DNA of 64,000 bases from Bacteroidota bacterium (lineage in GTDB: Bacteria; Bacteroidota; Bacteroidia; Bacteroidales; Tenuifilaceae). The stretch covers positions 1 to 64,000 of the forward strand of contig JAKQKB010000171.1 of assembly GCA_029560875.1 (NCBI GenBank), given 5' to 3'. This document shows positions 57,435 to 63,999 of this stretch, one piece after another. Both the position numbers and the translations under genes were made by a program. The notes beneath the pieces are model-generated. The model was not told the origin of the DNA and ran no database searches. It worked only from the letters and a program-made list of their open reading frames with translations. The stretch's first letter is position 1. Each line of letters opens with the position of its first letter.

Positions 57435-58721
57435 ATGCTAGAGAATCTATACCAACATTTTATTAAACATCCAATAGTAACAACTGATAGTAGGCATGTT
57501 CCACAGGGTTCAATTTTCTTTGCTTTAAAGGGCGATAACTTTGACGGTAATAAGTTTGCCCAAAGTGCGCTCGAACTAGGTGCGTCTATGGCCGTTATAG
57601 ATAACCCAGAGTATTTGTCAGAAGGATGTTTTCTTGTTGATAATGTACTTAGGACTTTGCAGAGTCTTGCAAATTATCATAGGCGGAAGTTGGGAATTAA
57701 AATTATTGGTATTACAGGAAGTAATGGTAAGACGACAACAAAAGAGTTGCTGGCAGCAGTTCTTTCCATGAAGTACAATGTTTATGCTACTAAAGGGAAT
57801 TTAAATAATCATATTGGAGTTCCATTAACTTTATTGTCGCTTACAAGCAATAATGACTTGGCTATTGTTGAGATGGGGGCAAATCACCCAGGTGATATTA
57901 AGGAGTTAGCAGAAATAGCCGAGCCAAACTACGGTTTAATTACTAATATTGGAAGAGCACATTTAGGTGGTTTTGGCTCCTTTGAGGGGGTAATTAGCAC
58001 AAAGGCAGAATTATACGGTTTTATTGAAAAAGGTGGCGATAAGGTTTTTTATAACCAGACAAATTCCATTATAAATGATTTAATAGTTCGTTACCATTTA
58101 GAGAAACGAAGTGTAGCGTACTCGAGTTTTTGCTCTAGTTATGATATTATCAGAGAGATGGGAAATCCATTTTTGGCTTTAAAAGTTAAATTGGATGACG
58201 AAACTATTCTGGTACAATCGAATTTGGTTGGTGACTATAATGCTGAAAACTTATTGGCAGCAATAACTGTTGGTCGATATTTCGATGTGGACATTACTGC
58301 GATTAAAAATGCGATAGAGAGCTACACCCCAACTAACAATAGGTCTCAGTTCCTCAAGACTGATAAAAACACCGTAATAATGGATGCGTATAATGCAAAT
58401 CCATCAAGTATGGATGCTGCAATCAGAAATTTCGCATCATTGAACTCTTTTAATAAAAAGGTAATAATAGGAGAGATGCTGGAGTTGGGAGAATACTCTG
58501 AAGTTGAGCATAAAAGAATTGTTGAATTACTAGTATCGCTTGGTTTCCAGGATGTATTTCTGGTAGGAGATGGATTTAGAAGTGTTCACGACAAATATCT
58601 TTTCTTTTCTAATTCCGATGAATGTATGGATTACCTTAAAAATCATTCTATTAGTGGTTGTACAATTTTACTTAAGGGCTCTCGTGGAGTTCGTTTAGAA
58701 AAATTGATGGAGTTGTTGTAG
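57435..58721 (+). CDS. murF: UDP-N-acetylmuramoyl-tripeptide--D-alanyl-D-alanine ligase
   Basis: 428 residues. MurF/Mur-ligase features: DSRHVPQGSIFFALKGDNFDG (UDP-binding domain), the P-loop GITGSNGKTTTKELLAAVL near residues 92-110, EMGANHPGDIKELAEIAEP, TNIGRAHLGGFGSFEGV, and DAYNANPSSMDAAIRNF. It adds D-Ala-D-Ala to the UDP-MurNAc-tripeptide in the cytoplasm, the last soluble step of peptidoglycan precursor synthesis. It stands alone here rather than in a dcw cluster, downstream of the gldJ terminator. Confidence 0.92.
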   Translation: MLENLYQHFIKHPIVTTDSRHVPQGSIFFALKGDNFDGNKFAQSALELGASMAVIDNPEYLSEGCFLVDNVLRTLQSLANYHRRKLGIKIIGITGSNGKTTTKELLAAVLSMKYNVYATKGNLNNHIGVPLTLLSLTSNNDLAIVEMGANHPGDIKELAEIAEPNYGLITNIGRAHLGGFGSFEGVISTKAELYGFIEKGGDKVFYNQTNSIINDLIVRYHLEKRSVAYSSFCSSYDIIREMGNPFLALKVKLDDETILVQSNLVGDYNAENLLAAITVGRYFDVDITAIKNAIESYTPTNNRSQFLKTDKNTVIMDAYNANPSSMDAAIRNFASLNSFNKKVIIGEMLELGEYSEVEHKRIVELLVSLGFQDVFLVGDGFRSVHDKYLFFSNSDECMDYLKNHSISGCTILLKGSRGVRLEKLMELL

Positions 58722-58796
58722 TGCCTATTGTGTTTTTTATGGAACGGTCTTAATGTACAAAAAAGTGTTAAATTATTTAATTATACGTCCGTTTAG

Positions 58797-58826
58797 TTTT
58801 TTCTTCTGAAATTAAAAGTACCTTTG
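58797..58826 (+). promoter_or_regulatory. Probable promoter of the nitronate monooxygenase-like gene
   Basis: TACCTTTG at 58819-58826 is a good -7 box; 19 bases upstream the triplet is TTT instead of TTG within a T-rich stretch. The start codon follows at 58889. Confidence 0.45.
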
Positions 58827-58888
58827 ACAAAACCTCCTATTTCATTTCATTTAAGGGGTTGGTAGTTTAACTTTATATTTAGAATTTT

Positions 58889-59959
58889 ATGATGAACCCC
58901 TTACGTATTGGCAACTTAGTTGTTGCTGTTCCTGTTGTACAAGGTGGAATGGGTGTTGGAATTTCTCTTTCTGGTATGGCTGCTGCTGTGGCTAACGAGG
59001 GAGGAATTGGTGTAATTTCAAGTGCAGGATTAGGTCTGCTTTATCGGAAGTCTGGAGCAGATTACATCGAAGCAAGTATCCAAGGTCTCAAGGAAGAGCT
59101 TATGAAAGCTCGGGAGAAAACACTCGGTGTTATTGGCGTAAATGTTATGGTTGCAATGTCAAACTTTGCCGACATGGTAAAAACCGCTATTGCAGAGAAG
59201 GCTGATATTATTTTCAGCGGAGCAGGATTGCCTTTGGATATGCCTAGTTATTTGAAAAGCGATAGTACAACTAAGTTAGTGCCTATAGTCTCGTCGGGTA
59301 GGGCCGCTAAGATTATTTGTGAAAAGTGGAAGAAGGATTATGATTACTTGCCCGATGCAATTGTTGTTGAAGGACCTAAGGCTGGAGGTCATCTTGGATT
59401 TAAATCGGAACAACTTAACGATGAAAACTACTCGCTGGAACGATTAATCCCTGAGGTTGTTGCCGTTGCAAAGCAGTTTGAGGACGCTTATAATGTGAAA
59501 ATACCAGTTATTGCGGCAGGCGGTGTTTATACAGGTCAAGATATTAAAAATATTATGAATCTTGGTGCATCAGGAGTTCAAATGGGAACTCGTTTTGTTA
59601 CTACTATCGAGTGCGATGCGTCCGATGCTTTCAAGCAGACTTATATTGATGCAACTGAAAAGGATATCGAAATAATAAAGAGCCCAGTTGGAATGCCTGG
59701 TCGGGCTATAGGTAATAGTTTCATTGAAAAAGTTAGACTTGGCTATAAGCAACCTATTCGTTGTCCATTTAAGTGTATAAGAACTTGCGATGTTTCATCA
59801 AGTCCTTACTGCATTATTACAGCTCTTTTTAATGCATTTAGAGGAAATCTTGAAAATGGCTATGCCTTTGCTGGAACCAATGCATACCTAGCAAAAAAGA
59901 TAATCTCGGTTAAGGAAACTTTTAACGAGATAAAAAGGGAGTATTTGGAAAGTAAGTAA
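58889..59959 (+). CDS. Nitronate monooxygenase/FabK-like FMN enzyme
   Basis: 356 residues. TIM-barrel FMN enzyme: VPVVQGGMGVGISLSGMAAA, GIGVISSAG, GVIGVNVMVAM, VVEGPKAGGHLGF with the usual catalytic-histidine position, IPVIAAGGVYTGQDIKNIM and GASGVQMGTRFV for phosphate binding. A C-terminal extension carries six cysteines (RCPFKCIRTCD, SPYC), which the common nitronate monooxygenases lack. Possible reactions are oxidation of nitronates or an enoyl reductase-like step; the Cys-rich tail hints at a redox variant. The start could be either of two adjacent ATGs (58889 or 58892). Confidence 0.8.
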   Translation: MMNPLRIGNLVVAVPVVQGGMGVGISLSGMAAAVANEGGIGVISSAGLGLLYRKSGADYIEASIQGLKEELMKAREKTLGVIGVNVMVAMSNFADMVKTAIAEKADIIFSGAGLPLDMPSYLKSDSTTKLVPIVSSGRAAKIICEKWKKDYDYLPDAIVVEGPKAGGHLGFKSEQLNDENYSLERLIPEVVAVAKQFEDAYNVKIPVIAAGGVYTGQDIKNIMNLGASGVQMGTRFVTTIECDASDAFKQTYIDATEKDIEIIKSPVGMPGRAIGNSFIEKVRLGYKQPIRCPFKCIRTCDVSSSPYCIITALFNAFRGNLENGYAFAGTNAYLAKKIISVKETFNEIKREYLESK

Positions 59960-60034
59960 ATTTCTGTAAATCAATATTTATTGGTTTTTAAGGGAAAAAA
60001 ACAGAAAAATATTTTAAAAATTTTCATCGAAAAA

Positions 60035-60065
60035 TTTGTGGAAATGAAAATTTGGGCTACTTTTG
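60035..60065 (+). promoter_or_regulatory. Promoter of tRNA-Val
   Basis: TTTG at 60035-60038, exactly 19 bases, then TACTTTTG at 60058-60065, followed by C. This is the full Bacteroidota consensus. Transcription should start near 60070, about 36 bases before the mature tRNA. Confidence 0.8.
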
Positions 60066-60105
60066 CATCGCGTTTCCAAAGGGAAATGAGTAGTAAAAAG
60101 AGATT

Positions 60106-60180
60106 GGGAGCTTAGCTCAGCTGGTTCAGAGCACCTGCCTTACAAGCAGGGGGTCACAGGTTCGATCCCTGTAGCTCCCA
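60106..60180 (+). tRNA. tRNA-Val (anticodon TAC)
   Basis: 75 bases folding into a full cloverleaf. The acceptor stem GGGAGCT pairs with AGCTCCC, followed by discriminator A at 60180. The D arm is GCTC..GAGC, the anticodon arm CCTGC-CTTACAA-GCAGG reads UAC, and the T arm is ACAGG-TTCGATC-CCTGT. CCA is not encoded. It is single, with its own promoter and a terminator 11 bases downstream. tRNA 3' ends are common integration sites, and the DNA downstream looks foreign. Confidence 0.97.
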
Positions 60181-60191
60181 CACTAAAAATC

Positions 60192-60230
60192 AACCACTTG
60201 CAACGAGTAATCGTAGTAAGTGGTTTTTTG
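60192..60230 (+). terminator. Terminator of tRNA-Val
   Basis: AACCACTT (60192-60199) pairs with AAGTGGTT (60218-60225), with an inner ACGA/TCGT stem (60203-60206 with 60211-60214) and a T run after. It ends the tRNA transcript. Confidence 0.75.
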
Positions 60231-60292
60231 TTTGCAAACAATTTGCAAGCAACTCTGAGGTATGGCAGATTTACGAACTCAAACTAACTGCC

Positions 60293-60484
60293 ATGGATAG
60301 CCAAGATATCAAACGCTTGAATGAGCTTAAAGGGGTGTTGGGGAACGCTCTGAGGGAGGTAGAGGGGCTTCTCGCCAAGTATGAGGAGCCTCAACCCCTC
60401 CGACATAGGAATAGTCCTAAAAAGGACAGAATCAATGATTACCGTTACCGATTCCTATCAGGCGGCATGACCCGAAGGAGGTAA
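60293..60484 (+). CDS. Small basic protein, unknown function
   Basis: 63 residues: an N-terminal amphipathic helix with heptad-like leucines (IKRLNELKGVLGNALREVEG, then LLAKYEE) followed by a basic, Arg-rich tail (RHRNSPKKDRINDYRYR, MTRRR). It has no signal peptide and no recognised family. The build, a coiled coil plus basic tail, could suit a DNA- or RNA-binding accessory protein. First gene after the tRNA terminator; the next gene is 90 bases further. Confidence 0.45.
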   Translation: MDSQDIKRLNELKGVLGNALREVEGLLAKYEEPQPLRHRNSPKKDRINDYRYRFLSGGMTRRR

Positions 60485-60574
60485 CTATCCCAAAAGCAAG
60501 TATTTAATCAGAAATCAACGCCCCTAATCGGGGGCTTAAATAAACTACCTATTTACTAATTAAACTATTTTACT

Positions 60575-60865
60575 ATGAGTATTTTGAGATTTACAATGCC
60601 TGATAGCAGTATGGATGATAATAGCTCCAAGGCTATTTGTTTGGGCGATGTGGTTGAGTTTGATTCTGAACCAATGACCATTAGCGATTCAATTGAACGA
60701 ATCTGCATTGTTATGAACGGTGATAGTACTTTATGCAGAAGCGTTAAGAAAACACCTGAAGGGTATGTGCTATCGACTTTGAATAAAGATTTGGGCGAGC
60801 AATTGATTAGGAATGCCGAAGGAGTTAAGCTGTATAAGGTAAAAAGTTACATTAGGGCATACTGA
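60575..60865 (+). CDS. Small protein of unknown function
   Basis: 96 residues, acidic in the first half (MPDSSMDDNSSKAICLGDVV) and beta-rich in the second (ICIVMNGDSTLCRSVKKTP, KLYKVKSYIRAY). The second half faintly resembles the C-terminal strands of S24/LexA-like repressor domains, but no Ser-Lys catalytic pair is present, so I do not assign that family. No signal peptide. It lies between two other unknown genes in the tRNA-adjacent region, same strand. Confidence 0.5.
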   Translation: MSILRFTMPDSSMDDNSSKAICLGDVVEFDSEPMTISDSIERICIVMNGDSTLCRSVKKTPEGYVLSTLNKDLGEQLIRNAEGVKLYKVKSYIRAY

Positions 60866-60925
60866 GTTGTTTTTTGATTTTCCATAATATTGTTTTAACT
60901 TTCGTTGAAACATTATTCTCTGATT

Positions 60926-61480
60926 ATGAAAAGGATAACACTTACAAGCGTGCTGTTTTTATGCTACCTATTTGTTAATGCCCAATTAGTGCTTACGCCT
61001 CAGGGATTCGTCAGTACTAACGATACCTCAAAAAACTACATTGTGGTAAGTTTTGACTCTGTAGGGCAGAAGGCATTGTTTGATAGGGCACTGCTATACT
61101 TAAATACCATTTATGTTTCTCCTAAGGACGTTTTATCGCTAGTGGACTCAACCTCAATTACCATAAATGGTTTAAGCAAAGGAGCCATACCTAGAAACAA
61201 TCAGCACGTATTTGACCTGAACTACTCAATAAACATTCAGTTCAAGCAAGGCAAAATAAGAGTAAATGCGCCTGCAGTAAAGTTGACAACTACAGTTTAC
61301 TCAAATTTTCAGACGCTTTACATTGTTGCCAATAATTCCTTGGATGGGAGGCGACTGGGTATTTGGAACGAAAAAGGCAAACTGGTATCTGAACGCGCAA
61401 AAATAGAACTTGAGACCTTTTTCAATAAGTATATCGATGATATGGTTAAGGGAATTAATAGCAACAGTACCGATTGGTAA
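60926..61480 (+). CDS. Secreted DUF4468-like protein
   Basis: 184 residues from the ATG at 60926, which gives a clean signal peptide (MKRITLTSVLFLCYLFVNAQ). The mature part matches the DUF4468 (TBP-like fold) pattern seen in many Bacteroidota exported proteins: YIVVSFDSVGQKALFDRALLY, a lone helix-strand repeat, then FDLNYSINIQFKQGKIRVN and a C-terminal helix (KIELETFFNKYIDDMVKGI). Function unknown. Its presence in the tRNA-adjacent region is not typical cargo of phages, but is common in conjugative elements of the phylum. Confidence 0.6.
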   Translation: MKRITLTSVLFLCYLFVNAQLVLTPQGFVSTNDTSKNYIVVSFDSVGQKALFDRALLYLNTIYVSPKDVLSLVDSTSITINGLSKGAIPRNNQHVFDLNYSINIQFKQGKIRVNAPAVKLTTTVYSNFQTLYIVANNSLDGRRLGIWNEKGKLVSERAKIELETFFNKYIDDMVKGINSNSTDW

Positions 61481-61485
61481 TTGTC

Positions 61486-61866
61486 ATGTCATTAGAAAGC
61501 CGGTTAAAGGAAGCCTACCCAGAGGTATATGAGGAGATAAATGCCTTACTTGAGGGGCTTGATATTTCCTGTATTCCAGATATTGAACGTTACTTTGTGG
61601 AGACCCAAGGGGCGATTGAGGGTAAGAACAGGGGGCTTTTCATCCTGATTGTGGTAATTCTGGTTGATAGACCACTATATCTTGGGGTTTCCGTGATGAG
61701 AAGAGGGGTAAGGAATGAGCTGGCCAGAATTGTTGGAATTATTCCCACCGCTGTTTCACACCAGTACAAAGCAACCAAGGATTACTACGATGTGAATAAA
61801 CGGTTCCGGGAAGAGGTGAACACCATGGCCGATAAAATAAAACAAAGAATAATAGGCAATGAATGA
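61486..61866 (+). CDS. DnaA domain IV-like small helix-turn-helix protein
   Basis: 126 residues from the ATG at 61486; an in-frame TTG at 61474 would overlap the upstream gene. The second half resembles the DNA-binding domain IV of DnaA: a helix near LGVSVMRRGVRNELARIVG, a turn, IIPTAVSHQYKATKDYY, then NKRFREEVNTMADKIKQRI. The AAA+ ATPase part is missing. Such orphan domains would bind DnaA-box-like sites, perhaps to regulate element replication. The stretch 61640-61860 looks richer in GC than the host genes. It overlaps the next gene by 8 bases. Confidence 0.45.
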   Translation: MSLESRLKEAYPEVYEEINALLEGLDISCIPDIERYFVETQGAIEGKNRGLFILIVVILVDRPLYLGVSVMRRGVRNELARIVGIIPTAVSHQYKATKDYYDVNKRFREEVNTMADKIKQRIIGNE

Positions 61867-62041
61867 GGAGTTAACCAGAGAGATGCATGATGAGTTCGCC
61901 GTGTCTAAGGAGACGGAGCGGGAACACCTTATCATTTTCGCCCACCTATCGGTACAATCGGGCCATATGACCAAGGAGGAGGCTCTTGAGTGGTATGGGA
62001 TAACAGATGAAGAGTTTGGTATCACAGAAGCAGAACACTAA
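61859..62041 (+). CDS. Small acidic protein, unknown function
   Basis: 60 residues, strongly acidic and helical (MNEELTREMHDEFAVSKETE, then KEEALEWYGITDEEFGIT). The end resembles a short helix-turn segment, such as is seen in small helix-turn-helix proteins (MTKEEALEWYGITDEEF), but it is too short for an assignment. The start overlaps the DnaA-like gene by 8 bases, so the two are translationally linked. Confidence 0.5.
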   Translation: MNEELTREMHDEFAVSKETEREHLIIFAHLSVQSGHMTKEEALEWYGITDEEFGITEAEH

Positions 62042-62121
62042 ATTCTTTTAAAAATTCTTTTTGTAGTATTCGCGATTTCATTTTTGTTTATATTTGATAA
62101 AACATTTTTCCATAAAAATCG

Positions 62122-62140
62122 TTTATCTAATTAAGATAAA
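62122..62140. promoter_or_regulatory. Candidate HicB operator
   Basis: TTTATCT (62122-62128) and AGATAAA (62134-62140) form a perfect 7-bp inverted repeat with spacer AATTA. It lies between the -7-like box TATATTTG (62089-62096) and the hicB start at 62150, the usual place for autoregulation by the antitoxin. Confidence 0.5.
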
Positions 62141-62149
62141 GCACTAAAA

Positions 62150-62500
62150 ATGAACAGAATTCAGCATAGTAAAAGCACTACAACAATTTCAGTTGAAGTT
62201 GTTATTTTTAAGGAAGATGATAACTATGTAGCTTTTTGTCCAGCTCTTAACTTATCTGCGTATGACAGCACAATTCAAGGTGCAAAGGATGCTTTTGAAA
62301 TAAATATGAAAATATTTATGGATGAGACTAGGCGGAAAGGTACTTTCGAGAGGTATTTGCTAAAACTTGGGTGGACTTTGAGACAACAACCTACCATTGA
62401 ATACTCTCAGCCTCCTATTAACAGCATATCGTTTGGAAGCATGGTTAATAAAAAGATTGAAAAGGTAATCAATTCAAAAATGTCTTTCCAAACCTGCTAG
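62150..62500 (+). CDS. hicB: HicB family antitoxin
   Basis: 116 residues with the HicB partial RNase H fold: TISVEVVIFKEDDNYVAFCP, ALNLSAYDSTIQGAKDAFEI, then a helix and an extra C-terminal tail of about 40 residues. HicB binds and blocks HicA and represses its own operon; a 7-bp inverted repeat upstream is a candidate operator. It stands before hicA (4-base gap), the reverse of the common hicA-hicB order but known in other phyla. Confidence 0.82.
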   Translation: MNRIQHSKSTTTISVEVVIFKEDDNYVAFCPALNLSAYDSTIQGAKDAFEINMKIFMDETRRKGTFERYLLKLGWTLRQQPTIEYSQPPINSISFGSMVNKKIEKVINSKMSFQTC

Positions 62501-62504
62501 AGTT

Positions 62505-62744
62505 ATGGGCATAAAACCAATCCCTACAAAACTATTTAAGAAGTTTTTAAAGCAAGTTGGTTGCGTGTATATCAGAACTGAAGGAGGACACGAAATATGG
62601 GATAGGGAAGATGGTAGTTTATTGCGCCCAATTACATTACAAACAAAGAATAAGGATGTTCCAACTCTTCATATTCATACCTCATTAGAGAATCTTGGAA
62701 TCTCTAAAAAAGAATTTGAGGATATATTATCGAAATTGAAATGA
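62505..62744 (+). CDS. hicA: HicA family mRNA interferase toxin
   Basis: 79 residues of dsRBD-like fold: PTKLFKKFLKQVGCVYIRTE, the motif GGHEIW with catalytic His29, and a C-terminal helix (SLENLGISKKEFEDILSK). HicA cuts mRNA independently of ribosomes when HicB is lost. It appears intact: length, Gly-Gly-His and the C-terminal helix are all present. A hairpin terminator follows 6 bases after the stop. Confidence 0.85.
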   Translation: MGIKPIPTKLFKKFLKQVGCVYIRTEGGHEIWDREDGSLLRPITLQTKNKDVPTLHIHTSLENLGISKKEFEDILSKLK

Positions 62745-62750
62745 ATATAC

Positions 62751-62776
62751 AGCCGTGCAAATCACGGCTTTTTTTA
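62751..62776 (+). terminator. Terminator after hicBA
   Basis: AGCCGTG (62751-62757), loop CAAAT, CACGGCT (62763-62769), followed by a run of T. A compact intrinsic terminator just after the hicA stop codon. Confidence 0.88.
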
Positions 62777-62863
62777 TTCTCTTTTCTTTATATAATTACC
62801 AAAAAGTCATTGGACGGAATTTTCCGCTCAGTGAATTCCTCCAAGGGTACCCATAGTATGGAT

Positions 62864-62881
62864 ACCCTAAGTCTAACTTAG
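62864..62881 (+). repeat. 18-base direct repeat, copy 1
   Basis: ACCCTAAGTCTAACTTAG. The identical 18 bases recur at 62981-62998. Here the inner part CTAAGT/ACTTAG still forms a small dyad. Confidence 0.8.
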
Positions 62882-62980
62882 TCACTTCTTCTTCCAATCT
62901 TTTAGCAACAATTGTTTTGACCTCCCGAATGAATCAACGATGGGGTAAGTAATACTTACATCATCATCTAATAGTTCGAC

Positions 62981-63000
62981 ACCCTAAGTCTAACTTAGGG
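62981..63000 (+). repeat. 18-base direct repeat, copy 2, extended to a perfect hairpin
   Basis: Same 18 bases as copy 1. In this copy two further G residues complete a perfect hairpin, CCCTAAGT (62982-62989), loop CTA, ACTTAGGG (62993-63000). Distance between copies is 117 bases. Confidence 0.8.
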
Positions 63001-63091
63001 CGTGGTTGTCAGTTAGATAATGATAAAGCTGACCCAATAGACTTTATTCAAATTATTGAACAAAGCACAAGAGTTGCATTTTTGCAAACCT

Positions 63092-63266
63092 ATGGATAAA
63101 CAGCAAAATCAATGCGCTGTAAATCAGGCAATATAGAGAAACGCTCAGAGGGGGCAGAGCATTAGTTGATTGTGCAATAAGCCTAAATACGGCTAAAGAA
63201 AAGGCTGTAGTGAAACGCGACACCCTTACAAACTACTTCAGGGTAAAGGTAGGTTTTGGGTATTAG
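63092..63266 (+). pseudogene. Small frame-shifted open frame
   Basis: From the ATG at 63092 the frame reads MDKQQNQCAVNQAI and stops at TAG (63134-63136). The +1 frame around that point continues QYRETLRGGRALVDCAISLN to a stop at 63264-63266. Joined, they give a 58-residue protein with a helical look, of a sort common in Bacteroidota mobile DNA. I cannot name a family. A frameshift mutation, or chance, explains the layout. Confidence 0.3.
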
Positions 63267-63280
63267 TTTAATTAATACCC
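63258..63280. repeat. Hairpin between two convergent remnants
   Basis: GGGTATTA (63258-63265) and TAATACCC (63273-63280) form a perfect 8-bp stem with a 7-base loop. The stop codons of the plus-strand remnant (63264) and of the minus-strand remnant (63272-63274) lie inside it. Confidence 0.6.
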
Positions 63281-63508
63281 CCGAAGCGAATCGAAATTTT
63301 GATCCGCTAACAATTTAACATCCTCTACCATAGCCAACTCTTTAGCGGCATCTATGGTTAAGGCGTACTCAATTTTATTATGTCCTCCCCTTCCTGATTG
63401 TTCAATAAAATTATTGAGCAAAGAATAGGCCTGCCCAAAATTGGGTAAATGTAGGTCAGCCGAATTTTCGGCTAACCTATTACACCGACCAACTGAAAAT
63501 TCCGACCG
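63272..63508 (-). pseudogene. Phage antirepressor-like remnant (AntA/AntB-type)
   Basis: An open minus-strand frame of about 78 codons without ATG. Its last 45 codons read NNFIEQSGRGGHNKIEYALT then IDAAKELAMVEDVKLLADQN and end in RGY. The pattern IEYALTIDAAKELAMVE is typical for phage AntA/AntB antirepressor domains, where it is normally followed by a further domain. Here both the start and the remainder are missing, and a strong hairpin (63452-63479) sits where the homology fades. It suggests a former prophage or phage-like gene. Confidence 0.5.
63452..63479. repeat. Hairpin at the break of the antirepressor remnant
   Basis: TAGGT-C-AGCCGAA, loop TT, TTCGGCT-A-ACCTA: 12 paired bases with one mismatch. 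It coincides with the point where the antirepressor similarity ends, so it may mark a recombination or deletion end. Confidence 0.6.
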
Positions 63509-63569
63509 CTATCTTTTTAGAAATACGTCAATTAATTTAAGGTATTGAAAATTAATTCGATACATAAGT

Positions 63570-63597
63570 TTTATCACAGTTTGCAAACTGTGATAAA
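63570..63597. repeat. 28-base perfect palindrome
   Basis: TTTATCACAGTTTG followed directly by its exact reverse complement, no spacer. It lies 70 bases before the helix-turn-helix gene at 63667. With no T run and no gene ending here it is unlikely to be a terminator; an operator, recombination site or replication-related site is more plausible. The core GTTTGCAAAC also occurs just after the tRNA terminator at 60230-60239. Confidence 0.75.
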
Positions 63598-63599
63598 TG

Positions 63600-63668
63600 A
63601 TAACTCAAATTATTAAAAAAGTAAAGTTAAAACATGAAAATTTGCAATAAAGTAAATTTTTGAGTTAT
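63600..63668. promoter_or_regulatory. Inverted repeat arms ending on the start codon of the HTH gene
   Basis: ATAACTCAAA (63600-63609) and TTTGAGTTAT (63659-63668) are perfect 10-base inverted arms 49 bases apart. The second arm includes the first two bases of the ATG at 63667. In RNA this would bury the start codon; in DNA the arms could be operator halves for autoregulation. Confidence 0.5.
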
Positions 63669-63999
63669 GAGTACCATATATTTAGATGAGGCCTCACGGT
63701 ATCTAGGCATTTCAAAAAAATATCTATACCGCCTCACTTCAGAGAAGAAGATCGATTTCAAAAAGCAAGGGAAACGCTTGGTTTTTACAAGAGAGCAGCT
63801 TGATCGCTTCAAGGGATGCAGAGCCCCATTAATTGAGATAGAAAAAGCCGCTGAACTGTGTGGGCTAGAAGTTTCAACTATCCAGGAGCTTTGTAGGCAA
63901 AAGCTAATTCCAGCTTATAATAAGCTGGGAACCGAATTTTATTTATTCGATGTTTTGGAACTTGATATTTGGATTAAGAAGGGTTTATTGAAGGATTAG
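63667..63999 (+). CDS. Excisionase-like protein with two tandem helix-turn-helix domains
   Basis: 110 residues, complete, ending at the window edge. Two MerR/excisionase-type (HTH_17) modules in a row: residues 3-50 (IYLDEASRYLGISKKYLYRL, KQGKRLVFTREQLDRF) and residues 55-105 (IEIEKAAELCGLEVSTIQEL, FYLFDVLELDIWIKKG). Single-domain relatives act as recombination directionality factors or regulators in conjugative transposons of this phylum. The double form could bind paired sites such as the palindrome and inverted repeat directly upstream. An integrase would be expected further right, outside the window. Confidence 0.7.
   Translation: MSTIYLDEASRYLGISKKYLYRLTSEKKIDFKKQGKRLVFTREQLDRFKGCRAPLIEIEKAAELCGLEVSTIQELCRQKLIPAYNKLGTEFYLFDVLELDIWIKKGLLKD

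Larger units (their letters stand above)
62777..63666. other. Decayed non-coding stretch with gene remnants and palindromes
   Basis: About 890 bases without an intact gene. It contains an 18-base direct repeat (62864 and 62981), a small frame-shifted open frame (63092-63266), an antirepressor-like remnant on the minus strand (63272-63508), two hairpins, a 28-base perfect palindrome (63570-63597) and an inverted repeat reaching the start codon of the next gene. It looks like residue of phage or element genes plus a regulatory zone for the gene at 63667. Confidence 0.6.

Noticed and set aside
60575..60865. S24/LexA-like repressor
   Set aside because: Similarity is limited to a few C-terminal strands; no Ser-Lys pair and no helix-turn-helix.
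62864..63000. Start of a CRISPR array
   Set aside because: Only two copies of an 18-base repeat, 117 bases apart, with no further units and no cas genes.
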